Shown here piece after piece: positions 17,339-26,836 of a stretch of DNA of 64,000 bases. Position 1 is the stretch's first letter. Every line of letters begins with the position of its first letter. The notes under the pieces are model-generated. The model was not told where the DNA came from. It worked only from the letters and a program-made list of their open reading frames with translations, and searched no databases. Both the position numbers and the translations under genes were made by a program. The stretch is taken from contig JAAUZE010000009.1 of assembly GCA_014804755.1 (NCBI GenBank), positions 67,407-131,406 on the forward strand, in the 5' to 3' direction. This DNA is from Lachnospiraceae bacterium (GTDB lineage: Bacteria > Bacillota > Clostridia > Lachnospirales > Lachnospiraceae).

Positions 17339-20128
17339 TTACTCTACTTCAAATACATCCTCTACGGAATAGTAATTGTCTGTGCTCTCCACTCCGTTAA
17401 GAGTATAGTCATAATAGAAGTCAAATCCTGTCGCTCCCTGGGGATTTTCCGAGGTGCCGCTTCCTGTCGCGTAATCCGCTGCCAAATCTGCAGGTACGGT
17501 AAAGGTAACACGAAGCACACCGTTTCCTTCATCCTCTGTCTCAAAGTCAACATAGGTCTCATCATACACGCCGTCACCATTGTAGTAACGCTCGTACTCG
17601 CAGCATGCAATCGCCACAGGCGTCACAACGGTCAGATCCGGAAGTGCAGCTTTTACCACAAATGCACCTGTGTAGCTTCCATCCTCATTCTTGACCATAG
17701 ACTCATAGCTGAGGGAAACCGCCTGTTCATTGACGCCCTGCGCAACGATACCCTGACCATTCGCTGCATTATAGAATGCATCGTAGGAGTAACGCTCTCC
17801 CTTATAAACCAGCGGATACACATCCGGATCATTGGTATCAACACCAAAGCACAGCGTAAAGCCGTTCGCAATCGACTGGTCAGCGGACAGAATATTCATG
17901 AAGCCCAAAGGATCCAGGCTGTTGCCGGTGATGGAACCAAAGGCGATGTCATACTGTCCTGCCAGCATCTTAACATAATATACATCAGACCAGTCATTAC
18001 CAACCCAGAAGTCAACACTGAGCTCATATTTCCCGCCGGAAACGCTCGGATCATTGAAAGCTGTCTCCAAGAAAGCCTTCAACTCGTTGTGATAATTCTC
18101 CTCATGCTGAGCGTACATCCATGCAATCTCCAGATGGATCACGGTAGGATTTCCGTCTGTTCCGGGAGTATATGCGCCCTCATTCTCCAGCTCGGTAAGA
18201 GCAACCCTGAAGTACTCTCTCGCAAGCTCAAGGGAATAACCACTGCCGTCAGTCTCCTCCAACAGAGGAGCTACCGCCTTCTTGTGCGCATCCGTACTGC
18301 TGTATGCAACGCCGTTCTCAGGATCTGACATATAGTTAGAGGACAGATAATCAACCGAAGGGATGCTGCCCCTTGCATTTGCAAATGTCAGACGGTCAAT
18401 CGAATAATTCAGTGCCTTTATAAAATGCTCATTGCCAAGAGCGGGTTCCACTTCCCAATACTCATCCTTAGGAGTCTGTGTCACAGTTCCCTCTTCACCG
18501 AACAGCAGCTCCCATGTCTCCGGATCACAGGTATTCACGTTCAGCTTAAATACGGAGTCACCCGTGGTAGTTCTGGTACGGGGATCATTGCGGAACTCAT
18601 CCAATCTGGTCTGAGGAATCGAAGCTGCATCCGAATGCTCCGCAAGGAACTCATTGATAGACGCTTCCGTGTCTTCCCCCATCGCAGGGAGGATCCGAAT
18701 GTGGACACCCTCAATGCTGTACTTTGTATCCGCAAATACATAATTCGGGTTCTTCTTGTATACGACTTCCTGATCCTGATTGTATGCTTCCACATAGTAA
18801 GCACCAAGGGAAAGGGAGTTGTCTACAGGCGTCTCTGTAGCGTTGTTATTAAAGCCCAGATAATTCTGCACGGTCACAAGGTCAAGGAATTCCTGAGGAA
18901 CCGGCATATACAGGCTGCTGCTGATATAGTACATCGCGTAGAAGCGGGAAAGAGGCGTAACGAATTCTACTTCGAAATAGCTCTTGCCATCTTCCTCATA
19001 GGTCTTGATGCCCACCTGCTCCCAAAGAGCCTCGTTATAGCCATTGGCAGAACCATCATAGTATGCTTTGGCACCCACGATCGCGCCGCTGTTGGTCTGG
19101 TTCGCCATCTCGGAACCTCTGTACAGCTCATTGCTCTGGGTCAGCAGAAGCTTGAAGGGGGTCTCGTAATCCTCCAGCGCAACTTCCCTGTCGTTGAACG
19201 CCGCACGGGAAGGTATCTGGGAACCTGTGGTATACTTCAAACCTTCCGCCCCGGTACGAACCTGAAATCTCCACTTCGTAGCGGTTCCATTCTCCTCATT
19301 CAACGGAACCGGCATTTCCATGGCCAATTCCGGAACCCAGTCATATCCGTCCTTGGTATCGTTCATGAAGGTGGTATAAAAGCTTGCTGTGATATAGCTA
19401 TAGAAATCATCGACCTCAGAGCCCTGATCATTCAGCATATTCAAGGTTCCGGGATCTGAAGCATTCAGAGAGTGATAATACCGCTTCCAATCCGGATTGC
19501 TCTCATAGTCAAGATCTGCCGTGATCGCGCCCTCCGCGAGAATACCGAAGCCGTAGCCTACGATATAGTTCTCCGTTCCAAGGGTAACACGGGGATTGTA
19601 CATTACAGTCCCGCCATTTTCAAACATGGACAGACCCACGATATTATTCCTGATTCCATAGGTCTCAATAATACCAAGCATTTCGGTCTTCTCTGCGTTG
19701 TCCTCTCCTGCAAAGGAAATAAGACCGTCCGCTACGGGAATACAGTTAACAACCGCGTTAAACGCATCGGTGTAAGCGGCTCTTACCTCCGCAACAGTAC
19801 CTGCGTTTGCAATCGCCTCCAAACCGGCTGCCTCTGCAGCCTCTACCGCCGTAAGCTCATCCGCCGTAAGCTGATCCTGAATGTCGGCAACCAACTGCTC
19901 CAGGTCATGGCTGATGTATGCCCTGTAGTCATCCGCATCAATGTATGCGCCGTCCCAGTTCGCATTTACATCCACATCCGGGGTGGTTTCAGGGGTTGAC
20001 TCTGCGCCGGGAGTTGATTCGTTGTTCTGCTGGGAATCCGAATCGTCTCCGTTGCTGCCGCCGCCGCAGGCCGTCATGCTTAAGATCATAGCCGAGGCCA
20101 GCAACAGACTCAATACTTTCTTTTTCAT
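17339..20128 (-). CDS. Oligopeptide-type ABC transporter substrate-binding lipoprotein (first copy)
   Basis: 929 aa, far above the ~540 aa norm for SBP_bac_5. Signal peptide with lipobox MTAC (Cys ~21), then a Ser/Gln/Thr linker. An N-terminal extension of ~190 residues includes an Ala/Glu-rich helical part (LTADELTAVEAAEAAGLEAI). The family core begins near residue ~215 (YHSLNASDPGTLNMLNDQGSE) and runs through EFVTPLSRFYAMYYI, FIKALNYSIDRLTFANARG and VDFWVGNDWSDVYYVKMLAGQ. A further C-terminal domain (~800-920) is beta-rich. Ribosome site AGGAGAAGG. It is the first gene of the importer operon, behind a near-consensus promoter. Confidence 0.87.
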   Translation of the reverse strand: MKKKVLSLLLASAMILSMTACGGGSNGDDSDSQQNNESTPGAESTPETTPDVDVNANWDGAYIDADDYRAYISHDLEQLVADIQDQLTADELTAVEAAEAAGLEAIANAGTVAEVRAAYTDAFNAVVNCIPVADGLISFAGEDNAEKTEMLGIIETYGIRNNIVGLSMFENGGTVMYNPRVTLGTENYIVGYGFGILAEGAITADLDYESNPDWKRYYHSLNASDPGTLNMLNDQGSEVDDFYSYITASFYTTFMNDTKDGYDWVPELAMEMPVPLNEENGTATKWRFQVRTGAEGLKYTTGSQIPSRAAFNDREVALEDYETPFKLLLTQSNELYRGSEMANQTNSGAIVGAKAYYDGSANGYNEALWEQVGIKTYEEDGKSYFEVEFVTPLSRFYAMYYISSSLYMPVPQEFLDLVTVQNYLGFNNNATETPVDNSLSLGAYYVEAYNQDQEVVYKKNPNYVFADTKYSIEGVHIRILPAMGEDTEASINEFLAEHSDAASIPQTRLDEFRNDPRTRTTTGDSVFKLNVNTCDPETWELLFGEEGTVTQTPKDEYWEVEPALGNEHFIKALNYSIDRLTFANARGSIPSVDYLSSNYMSDPENGVAYSSTDAHKKAVAPLLEETDGSGYSLELAREYFRVALTELENEGAYTPGTDGNPTVIHLEIAWMYAQHEENYHNELKAFLETAFNDPSVSGGKYELSVDFWVGNDWSDVYYVKMLAGQYDIAFGSITGNSLDPLGFMNILSADQSIANGFTLCFGVDTNDPDVYPLVYKGERYSYDAFYNAANGQGIVAQGVNEQAVSLSYESMVKNEDGSYTGAFVVKAALPDLTVVTPVAIACCEYERYYNGDGVYDETYVDFETEDEGNGVLRVTFTVPADLAADYATGSGTSENPQGATGFDFYYDYTLNGVESTDNYYSVEDVFEVE

Positions 20129-20275
20129 AATCCTTCTCCTCTCGATAGATTTGCCATCTACTTTGACGCTTTATTGCTTTAAACTTCCAGATATAACAAA
20201 AAAAGAGTTGAAATATTCCTCACTCCCTTGTGAATACCTGTATACAATAAGCACCATATGTAATTTGCATAGCTA

Positions 20276-20304
20276 AGTATAAATTACCGTATAGCAAATG
20301 TCAA
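20276..20304 (-). promoter_or_regulatory. Main promoter of the peptide importer operon
   Basis: TTGACA (20299-20304), a 17-bp spacer and TATACT (20276-20281) on the minus strand, giving a leader of ~140 nt. This is among the strongest promoters in the window. In 20305-20379, beyond it, I see only AT-rich spacer. Confidence 0.85.
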
Positions 20305-20379
20305 GATTTTTTTATGAACGCATGAAACCATATTTTTCATTTTTCTGTTCCGCTCTGTGATTTCTGCATTCTGATCAGC

Positions 20380-20985
20380 TCACTGCGGTCCCGTTCTTTT
20401 TTCCCTCAGCCATGCAAAATATGCCTCGTCACACCGGTCGAATGTCCCATCGTCCGTCATGCGCGCATGCCATTCCCTGTAAATACGCCCGAGCAGTTCC
20501 TGATACGGCTGCCAGTCCGCGCACATCTGCTCCGCGGTATAATGCTGGACACAGCGCCTGTCCGGACTGCTCTTTAACATCCTGCCGCCCCTCGGACGCT
20601 CCTCCATGGACAGCAGGCAGCCGCCTGTACCGAGCGCAATGCATTCCCCCATCGCGTCCACACCGATAAAGGTGTAACATTTGTGGCGCATCCTGACATA
20701 AAAGCAGGCGCCCTGCGGTGTGGAGAGATACTCGATCGCATACCATCCTTTTTTCTCATCCTGAAGAAGCATAAGCAGCGACTCCTCATCCGGCTCTTTT
20801 CCCGCAAGCGCACGCAACAAATCCTCCGGCGCAAGAACACAGCCGTGTTCCCTGCAGCATCGCCCGCCGCATTGTGCGCATTCTTCTCCGGGAGGATAAC
20901 CGGGTGCAGCGGCGGCAGGCCGAGATGTGTCAAATGGTTCTGCCGCACTGTCTCCTTTCCCATGTACATCATATCGCTCCGTCAT
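20380..20985 (-). CDS. Cysteine-cluster (YkgJ-like) protein
   Basis: 201 aa from ATG 20983-20985, which has GGAGGG 7 nt upstream; a GTG six bases earlier is too close to that site. The CAQCGGRCCREHGC motif at ~35-48 recalls the CxxCxxxCC clusters of YkgJ-type proteins, which are thought to bind zinc or an Fe-S centre. Further Cys occur mid-protein (ACFYVRMRHKC, GECIAL, GGCLL, RRC). The C-terminal third is helical and rich in Trp/Tyr. No substrate is known. It stands ~90 bp downstream of the MATE gene and could be co-transcribed. Confidence 0.6.
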   Translation of the reverse strand: MTERYDVHGKGDSAAEPFDTSRPAAAAPGYPPGEECAQCGGRCCREHGCVLAPEDLLRALAGKEPDEESLLMLLQDEKKGWYAIEYLSTPQGACFYVRMRHKCYTFIGVDAMGECIALGTGGCLLSMEERPRGGRMLKSSPDRRCVQHYTAEQMCADWQPYQELLGRIYREWHARMTDDGTFDRCDEAYFAWLREKRTGPQ

Positions 20986-21079
20986 ATTCACGCCCTCCCG
21001 TCACTGTGATGTCCTCAAACTATGATTCCCTCAACGGGAAACGAATAAAAAAACGCAAACTTCCTGAACTCCTTCTTCC

Positions 21080-22474
21080 CTACCGCAGCACCCTGTGCCT
21101 TAACCACCGTCCGCTCAAAAACCGCCAGCCGAACAGGATACTCCGCACGCTCCAATCCGCAAACATGCCGATCCAGACCGCCATCGGTCCGAAGCCCCAT
21201 ACCCGCACAAGATAGATGCAGAGCGCCACGCGGCACAACCACATCGTCGCGCTGGATGTGATCATGGAAAAGCGCACATCGCCCGCAGCGCGCATGCCGT
21301 AGCCCGGAATAAACGACAACACCCACACAAGGGGCTTCACGATCGTAATGGCGATCATCATTTCCATGCACAATCTGCCGCTCTCCGCTTCCATGCCGCC
21401 GAGCAGGATCACGGGTTTTGTCAAAAGCAGCGTCAGCACACAGCTCACCGCCAGAATGACCTCGGCACAGGCTGTCAGCTTCACGATATAATATTTCGCC
21501 TCCTCGACTCTTCCCGCGCCGATACATTGCCCGACCACGGTCATTAACCCGATGCCGACACCGATCGCACCGATTCCGTTCAGCATCTCTAAAATGATCG
21601 TCATCGCCTGCGCTGCGATCGCCGCCGTTCCCATCGTGGACACCGTAGACTGGATCGCCAGCTTCCCGAACTGGAACATGCCGTTTTCAATTCCGGACGG
21701 GATTCCAACCGCCAAAATCATTCCGATCAGGCGAAAATCCGGCCGGATCCGCAGATAGTCCCGAAACACAATATCCTGCCCCGGCTTCCTGAGTGCGATC
21801 AGCACGACAACCGTACACGCCATTCTGGAGAGCAGCGTTGAGAGCGCCGCCCCCGCCACGCCCATATGCAGTCCGAAAATAAAAATGGCATTGCCCGCGA
21901 CGTTCCCGATATTGGATATGACCGATACCACCATCGGGAACCGCGAATTGCCCGCCGCCCGATACAGGGAGGAACCGGTGCTGAACAGCGCCATGAACGG
22001 ATAGGACAGCCCCGTCAGCAAAAAATAGATGAGACAGTCGGCCATGACTTCCTCCTCCACCTTGCCGAACACAAGGGAAAGCAGCGGTTTTCGGAGCGCA
22101 ACGCAGAGCACGGTAAGCGCGGTGGAAATGACTGCCACCGTCAAAAACACCTGCCCCGCCGCGCGGTTGCAGCCCTCCTTGTCCTTTTTCCCCAAATACT
22201 GCGCACAAATGATGGTCGCGCCCGCCGCCAGCGCCGCAAACACCTGAATGACAAGGTTATTGACGGAATCCACGAGGGATACGGCGGAAATCGCCTCGCT
22301 GCTGACATTGCTCACCATCATGGTGTCCACCATGCCCATCAGGGAATTTAAGAGCTGTTCAACGATAACGGGAATGAGCAGCGCGAACAATGCGCGCCGC
22401 CCATACAAGAGATTTTGCCAGTCAATCTGTGATGTGTCATAAAGCAGGCTTCTCCGCTTTTTCTCCGCCTCCAT
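21080..22474 (-). CDS. MATE-family multidrug efflux transporter
   Basis: 464 aa with 12 predicted membrane helices in two similar halves, each starting with the MATE pattern (LLIPVIVEQLLNSLMGMVDTMMV in the first half, GIPSGIENGMFQFGKLAIQ in the second). AGGAAG precedes the ATG. It should export cationic drugs or metabolites using Na+ or H+ gradients. It is preceded by the palindromic repeat at 22504-22590 that separates it from sigH. The substrate cannot be inferred. Confidence 0.9.
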   Translation of the reverse strand: MEAEKKRRSLLYDTSQIDWQNLLYGRRALFALLIPVIVEQLLNSLMGMVDTMMVSNVSSEAISAVSLVDSVNNLVIQVFAALAAGATIICAQYLGKKDKEGCNRAAGQVFLTVAVISTALTVLCVALRKPLLSLVFGKVEEEVMADCLIYFLLTGLSYPFMALFSTGSSLYRAAGNSRFPMVVSVISNIGNVAGNAIFIFGLHMGVAGAALSTLLSRMACTVVVLIALRKPGQDIVFRDYLRIRPDFRLIGMILAVGIPSGIENGMFQFGKLAIQSTVSTMGTAAIAAQAMTIILEMLNGIGAIGVGIGLMTVVGQCIGAGRVEEAKYYIVKLTACAEVILAVSCVLTLLLTKPVILLGGMEAESGRLCMEMMIAITIVKPLVWVLSFIPGYGMRAAGDVRFSMITSSATMWLCRVALCIYLVRVWGFGPMAVWIGMFADWSVRSILFGWRFLSGRWLRHRVLR

Positions 22475-22503
22475 GACTTCGCTTCCTTTCCGTGTCGCTT
22501 TTT

Positions 22504-22590
22504 TAACTATAGGAATTTTCTCGACCTCAGAAGAATCCGCAAAGCGGATTCTTCGAAAGAACGCTGCGCGTTCTTTTGCAGCGTTCTTTT
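22504..22590. repeat. REP-like double-hairpin repeat, single copy (same family as 35667-35892)
   Basis: Contains AGAATCCGC/GCGGATTCT and AAAGAACGC/GCGTTCTTT hairpins and the flank CTATAGGAA. It is the reverse complement of the units at 35667-35892. It directly follows the sigH stop codon on the minus strand and probably acts as that gene's transcription end. Confidence 0.75.
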
Positions 22591-23220
22591 TTACTCGTTT
22601 TTCGGCAGCTTTCTCAGCTTCGAGCGGATGCGCTGGAGCGCATTGTCCGTCGCCTTTTCCGTCCTGCCGAGAATGCGTGCGATCTCGATATAGCCCATGC
22701 CGGTCAGGCAGAGCTCCATAACCTGTTTTTCAAACGGGGACAGCGATGTTTCGATCTCCTGCTCCAGCCGTTTTGCATCCTCGCTCTCGATCATCATTTC
22801 TTCGGGATTCCTGCCCTCATAGCTCTCCGACGCAAGCTGCTCCGAAAGCCGGCTTACCGCTTCCTCTCCGCCGCTTTCGTATGCGTCGGCATACAGGGAC
22901 GTGTAATAGTTGAGCGGCGAATGCTTTTTTCTGCCGGACGCCTGCACCGCCGTGTACATCTGCCTCGTGATGCAGAGCTGCGCAAACGTATGAAAGCCGG
23001 CGTCGCGCCCGCTGTCATAATCACGCACCGCCTTATACAGACCGATCATCCCCTCTTGAATCAAATCGTCGTTATCCGCGCCGAGGATGAACATGGTCTT
23101 CGCCTTGCTGCGCACAAGATTCTTATATTTTTCCATCAGATAGTCCGTGATGTCCGTCTCCCCTTCCCGCAGACGGTCGATCAGCTCCTCGTCCGTATAT
23201 CCCGCGTAATCCGACTTCAT
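22591..23220 (-). CDS. sigH: RNA polymerase sporulation sigma factor sigma-H
   Basis: 209 aa from ATG 23218-23220 with AGGAG 8 nt upstream; a longer frame into rlmB lacks a ribosome site. Region 2 is YLMEKYKNLVRSKAKTMF, then GADNDDLIQEGMIGLYKAVRDYD. The linker follows, and region 4 is LSPFEKQVMELCLTGMGY with the helix-turn-helix YIEIARILGRTEKATDNALQR. It directs RNA polymerase to early sporulation and stationary-phase promoters. The order cysE-cysS-mrnC-rlmB-sigH is a familiar Firmicutes arrangement, so it is probably part of that transcript. Confidence 0.93.
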   Translation of the reverse strand: MKSDYAGYTDEELIDRLREGETDITDYLMEKYKNLVRSKAKTMFILGADNDDLIQEGMIGLYKAVRDYDSGRDAGFHTFAQLCITRQMYTAVQASGRKKHSPLNYYTSLYADAYESGGEEAVSRLSEQLASESYEGRNPEEMMIESEDAKRLEQEIETSLSPFEKQVMELCLTGMGYIEIARILGRTEKATDNALQRIRSKLRKLPKNE

Positions 23221-23266
23221 AGGATGCTCCTTTCGTAATCTATGAACGTTACCTGCCTGAAAGTCA

Positions 23267-24013
23267 TTATGATGCGCCAAGCCTCTGTCTGACGATCTCA
23301 TAGGCGAGTACGCCCGCAGCGACCGACGCGTTCAGCGAATCAATATTTCCCTTCATGGGGATCGCGGTCACAAAATCGCATTTTTCTTTCACCAGTCTTC
23401 CGACGCCCTCGCCCTCGTTTCCGATCACCAGTCCGATCGGTCCGGTCAGATCCTGCCGGTACATAAGCTCGCCGCCCATATCGGCACAGACAAACCAGAG
23501 TCCTTCTTTTTTCAGCTCCTCGATCGTCTTGACAAGGTTCGTCACCCGCGCGACAGGCGTATAATTGAGCGCGCCCGCCGAGGTGCGCGCAACCGTCGCC
23601 GTTAAGCCGACCGCACGGTTTTTAGGGATGATGACGCCATGCGCGCCCGCAAGGTTCGCCGTGCGGATGATCGCGCCGAGATTGTGCGGATCTTCTATAT
23701 TATCCAGCAAAAAAAGAAACGGCGGCTCACCCTGTTCTTTTGCCTTCGCCAGCATCTCCTCCACCGTCGCGTACTCATACGCCGCCGCGACCGCGATCAC
23801 GCCCTGATGCTTTCCCGTCTCGGAAAGCTGGTCCAGACGCTCTTTTGTCACATATTTTAGCATGGTGTCATGCTTTTTTGCCTCGCGCTTAATGGACAGG
23901 ATCGGCCCGTCCTGACAGCCGTCCAAAACATAAAGCTTGTCAATGGTTTTTCCTGCGCGGTACGCCTCCATCACGGCGTTTCTTCCTTCTATCGTAAATT
24001 CCGAGTAGCTCAT
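23267..24013 (-). CDS. rlmB: 23S rRNA (guanosine-2'-O-)-methyltransferase RlmB
   Basis: 248 aa, normal length for the SpoU/TrmH family. N-terminal RNA-binding part (EGRNAVMEAYRAGKTIDKLYV), then the knotted methyltransferase domain with its three motifs: DNIEDPHNLGAIIRTANLAG, GLVIGNEGEGVGRLV and IPMKGNIDSLNASVAAGVLAYE. It transfers a methyl group from SAM to the ribose of G2251 (E. coli numbering) in 23S rRNA. AAAGGAG precedes the ATG. It lies between mrnC and sigH in one direction. Confidence 0.93.
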   Translation of the reverse strand: MSYSEFTIEGRNAVMEAYRAGKTIDKLYVLDGCQDGPILSIKREAKKHDTMLKYVTKERLDQLSETGKHQGVIAVAAAYEYATVEEMLAKAKEQGEPPFLFLLDNIEDPHNLGAIIRTANLAGAHGVIIPKNRAVGLTATVARTSAGALNYTPVARVTNLVKTIEELKKEGLWFVCADMGGELMYRQDLTGPIGLVIGNEGEGVGRLVKEKCDFVTAIPMKGNIDSLNASVAAGVLAYEIVRQRLGAS

Positions 24014-24097
24014 GTCCTGCTCCTTTCGCTATCTATCATGCAGGCATCTGCGAAACGTGATCCATCCTATTGATGCGCTTCTCATCTGCCCGGTCAG

Positions 24098-24532
24098 TCA
24101 TTGCCCCAAAAGTTCCACGCCGAGGCGGACAAGCTCTATGAGGCGCGCCGTCTCATCCGTCAGGAACAGGTAGCCGCAGAGCGCCTCTAAGCCCGTCGCC
24201 TTATGGTAGTCGGTAAGCGAGGCGTTCTTTGCGATATTCGCCGGTTTTGCGTTTTTGCCGCGGCGGTAGATCTCCTGCTCCTTCGGTGTGAAAGAATCAT
24301 AGAGCATGTCCGCCATGCGCGCCTGCGCAGCCGCTTTCACGATCGTACTTTTTTCTTTGTGTAACAGATGCGCCGCGCGGTTGCCGCGCCCAACCACATA
24401 GGCGCGCACAATGAGATCGAACACGCCGTCCCCGATAAACGCGAGCGTCAGCGGAGAGTACGTGCGTACATCCACGTCCTTTTCACCGAATTGTTTCTTG
24501 ATATATGCGTACAGCGCTAAGCTCTCTTCCAT
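24098..24532 (-). CDS. mrnC: Mini-ribonuclease III
   Basis: 144 aa, the normal size. It consists only of the RNase III catalytic domain with no double-stranded RNA-binding domain: TYSPLTLAFIGDGVFDLIVRAY carries the catalytic acidic residue, and LTDYHKATGLEALCGYLFL the second acidic motif. It matures 23S rRNA ends in Firmicutes. Its start lies inside the 3' end of cysS (16-nt overlap), the usual arrangement, so translation is coupled. Confidence 0.93.
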   Translation of the reverse strand: MEESLALYAYIKKQFGEKDVDVRTYSPLTLAFIGDGVFDLIVRAYVVGRGNRAAHLLHKEKSTIVKAAAQARMADMLYDSFTPKEQEIYRRGKNAKPANIAKNASLTDYHKATGLEALCGYLFLTDETARLIELVRLGVELLGQ

Positions 24533-26001
24533 TTTACGCCCTCGCGGGTATCCTCTAACACGATGCCCTTTTCTAACAGTTCTGTTCGGATCTCGTCCGC
24601 ACGCGCAAAGTTTTTCTCTTTCCGCGCTGCCTGCCGCTCCGCGATCAGCCGCTCGATGTCCTCGTCGAGGATTTCTTCCTTTTTCTCCACAATGAGTCCG
24701 AGCACGTCCGTCAGCTTAGAAAGCATCTCGTAGAACGCCTGCAGACATCCCTTGGAGCTTAAGCCGCTCACATGGGAATTGATGTATTTGACAAGCTCAA
24801 ACACAACGGAGATGGCGTCCGCCGTATTGAAATCGTCGTCCATCGCCTCCTCAAAGCGCGTGACATACTGCTTTGCCCCGTTTAGGCTCTCCCGCTCGTC
24901 ATCGCGCATTGCGGCCGTGCTCCCTGCGGTGCCGTCCGCCGAGAAAGTACCTGCTGCCTCTTCCCCCGCCGCAGATGCACCGTCCGCCGCCCCTGCCGCA
25001 TGCTCCGACAGATACATCAGGTTATGCGCGCATGTCACGATACGCTCCAAGCCGTTTTTTGCCGCTTCCATCAGCTCGGCGCTGAAATTCAGGGGCGTGC
25101 GGTACTGCGCGGAAAGCATGAAGTAGCGGAGTACCTGCAGATCATATTTTTCGGAGATGTCGCGCACGGTAAAGAAATTACCCTCCGATTTGCTCATTTT
25201 TTTGTTATCAATATTCAAAAACGCATTATGCATCCAGTATCTCGCAAAGGTCTTTCCGTTTGCCGCCTCGCTCTGCGCGATCTCATTTTCATGATGCGGG
25301 AAGATCAGATCCTCGCCGCCTGCGTGAATGTCGATCTCGTCGCCCAGATAGCGTTTGCTCATCACGGAGCATTCGATATGCCAGCCCGGTCTGCCGTCGC
25401 ACCACGGGGATTCCCAGTACGGCTCGTTCTCCTTTTTGGGTTTCCAGAGCACAAAATCAAGCGTATCTTCCTTCTGCTCCTCGCCCGAAACAAGCAGGGA
25501 GCGCATGCCGCTCTGCAGATCGTCTAAGTTCTTGTGGGAGAGTTTACCGTATTCGCGAAAGCTTCTCGTGCGGAAGTACACAGTGCCGTCCGCTGCGGCA
25601 TAAGCGTGCCCCTTCTCGATCAATGCGCTGATCATGGCGATCATGCCGTCGATCTCGTTTGTCGCCTGCGGATGCGTCGTGGCAGGCTTCACATTCATTC
25701 CCTGCATATCCTTTTTGCACTCCGCGATATAGCGCTCGGAAATGATACCGGCTTCCACGCCCTCCTCGTTTGCCTTTTTGATGATCTTATCATCGACGTC
25801 CGTAAAATTAGAGACGAAGTTGACCTCGTATCCCTTATACTCAAAATATCTTCTGACTGTATCAAACACGATCATCGGGCGCGCATTGCCGATGTGAATG
25901 AGGTTATACACGGTCGGACCGCAGACATACATTTTTACCTTGCCCGGCTCTAACGGAACAAATTCTTCTTTGCGTCTTGAAAGTGTGTTAAAAATTTTCA
26001 T
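24517..26001 (-). CDS. cysS: Cysteinyl-tRNA synthetase
   Basis: 494 aa. Class I synthetase: zinc ligand Cys27 in MYVCGPTVYN, HIGH box as HIGNA at 36-40, HAGGEDLIFPHHENE with further zinc ligands, and KMSKS at ~270. It charges tRNA-Cys. Residues ~340-375 hold an unusual Ala/Gly-rich insertion (HAAGAADGASAAGEEAAG) before the helical anticodon-recognition domain, probably a flexible loop. It follows cysE by ~50 bp and both stand behind the Cys T-box. Confidence 0.95.
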   Translation of the reverse strand: MKIFNTLSRRKEEFVPLEPGKVKMYVCGPTVYNLIHIGNARPMIVFDTVRRYFEYKGYEVNFVSNFTDVDDKIIKKANEEGVEAGIISERYIAECKKDMQGMNVKPATTHPQATNEIDGMIAMISALIEKGHAYAAADGTVYFRTRSFREYGKLSHKNLDDLQSGMRSLLVSGEEQKEDTLDFVLWKPKKENEPYWESPWCDGRPGWHIECSVMSKRYLGDEIDIHAGGEDLIFPHHENEIAQSEAANGKTFARYWMHNAFLNIDNKKMSKSEGNFFTVRDISEKYDLQVLRYFMLSAQYRTPLNFSAELMEAAKNGLERIVTCAHNLMYLSEHAAGAADGASAAGEEAAGTFSADGTAGSTAAMRDDERESLNGAKQYVTRFEEAMDDDFNTADAISVVFELVKYINSHVSGLSSKGCLQAFYEMLSKLTDVLGLIVEKKEEILDEDIERLIAERQAARKEKNFARADEIRTELLEKGIVLEDTREGVKWKRA

Positions 26002-26052
26002 AATGGTTCATCCTTTCCTGTTTGTTTTCTGACCGTCGGCTGCATTTCGCAG

Positions 26053-26739
26053 TTACGCGTTGTTTTCCGGCAAAGGCGCCTGCTGCCCGCCTCTCAACTC
26101 CTGCTCAAGCTGCGCGACGCGCTCTGTTAGTTTGTCGTTTTCTTTTTTTAGCAAAAGAATATCCTCCAGCACCGGGTCCGGCAGATGGATCTGATCCATA
26201 TCCTCCCGCGGCAGCGCCTTGTTATCCCGCCGGACAACCCGCCCCGGAACGCCGACGACCGTCGAGTTGGGCGGCACTTCTTTTAAGACCACGCTTCCCG
26301 CGCCAATCTTGCTGTTGTCCCCGATCGTAAATGAGCCGAGCACCTTAGCGCCGGCGCTGATCATGACATTGTCGCCGATGGTCGGATGGCGCTTTCCCTG
26401 CTCTTTGCCGGTACCGCCGAGCGTGACGCCCTGATACAGTGTGACATTATTGCCGATCTTCGTTGTTTCCCCGATGATGACGCCGTTGCCGTGATCGATA
26501 AAAAAGCCCTCGCCGATCACCGCGCCCGGATGGATCTCGATTCCCGTCTTCCGCACACCGCGCTGACTGAGATAGCGCGCCCAAAAATAATGCCCTTTTT
26601 GGTAAAGCTTATGCGCAAGCCGGTAATGGATCATTGCCTTAAAGCTCGGATACAGAAACACCTCCATATTGGAATGGATCGCCGGATCCCGCTCCCTGAT
26701 CACCCTGATCTCCGTTTTGATCTTGCTGATAATTCCCAT
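26053..26739 (-). CDS. cysE: Serine O-acetyltransferase
   Basis: 228 aa from ATG 26737-26739 with AGGAGCC 4-8 nt upstream; a longer frame adds 27 Cys/Gly-rich residues without a site. N-terminal helical region, then a left-handed beta-helix of hexapeptide repeats with DHGNGVIIGETTKIG and VTLYQGVTLGGTG around the active-site His. It makes O-acetylserine for cysteine synthesis. The C-terminus (~195-228) is a short heptad coiled coil with a Gln/Pro-rich tail. As first gene after the Cys T-box it is induced when tRNA-Cys is uncharged. Confidence 0.93.
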   Translation of the reverse strand: MGIISKIKTEIRVIRERDPAIHSNMEVFLYPSFKAMIHYRLAHKLYQKGHYFWARYLSQRGVRKTGIEIHPGAVIGEGFFIDHGNGVIIGETTKIGNNVTLYQGVTLGGTGKEQGKRHPTIGDNVMISAGAKVLGSFTIGDNSKIGAGSVVLKEVPPNSTVVGVPGRVVRRDNKALPREDMDQIHLPDPVLEDILLLKKENDKLTERVAQLEQELRGGQQAPLPENNA

Positions 26740-26836
26740 GATGGCTCCTATTCCTGTCCTTCCACATGCAATCTGTTTCAGAGCGGACACTGCTTTATTC
26801 CCGCAATTTCCCATACACAAGAAATTTCCTATAAGT

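Noticed and set aside
17321-19459. Long open frames on the plus strand (335 and 344 codons)
   Set aside because: They lie entirely opposite the first binding-protein gene, have no ribosome sites and unnatural Arg/His/Ile-rich composition. They mirror its codon pattern.
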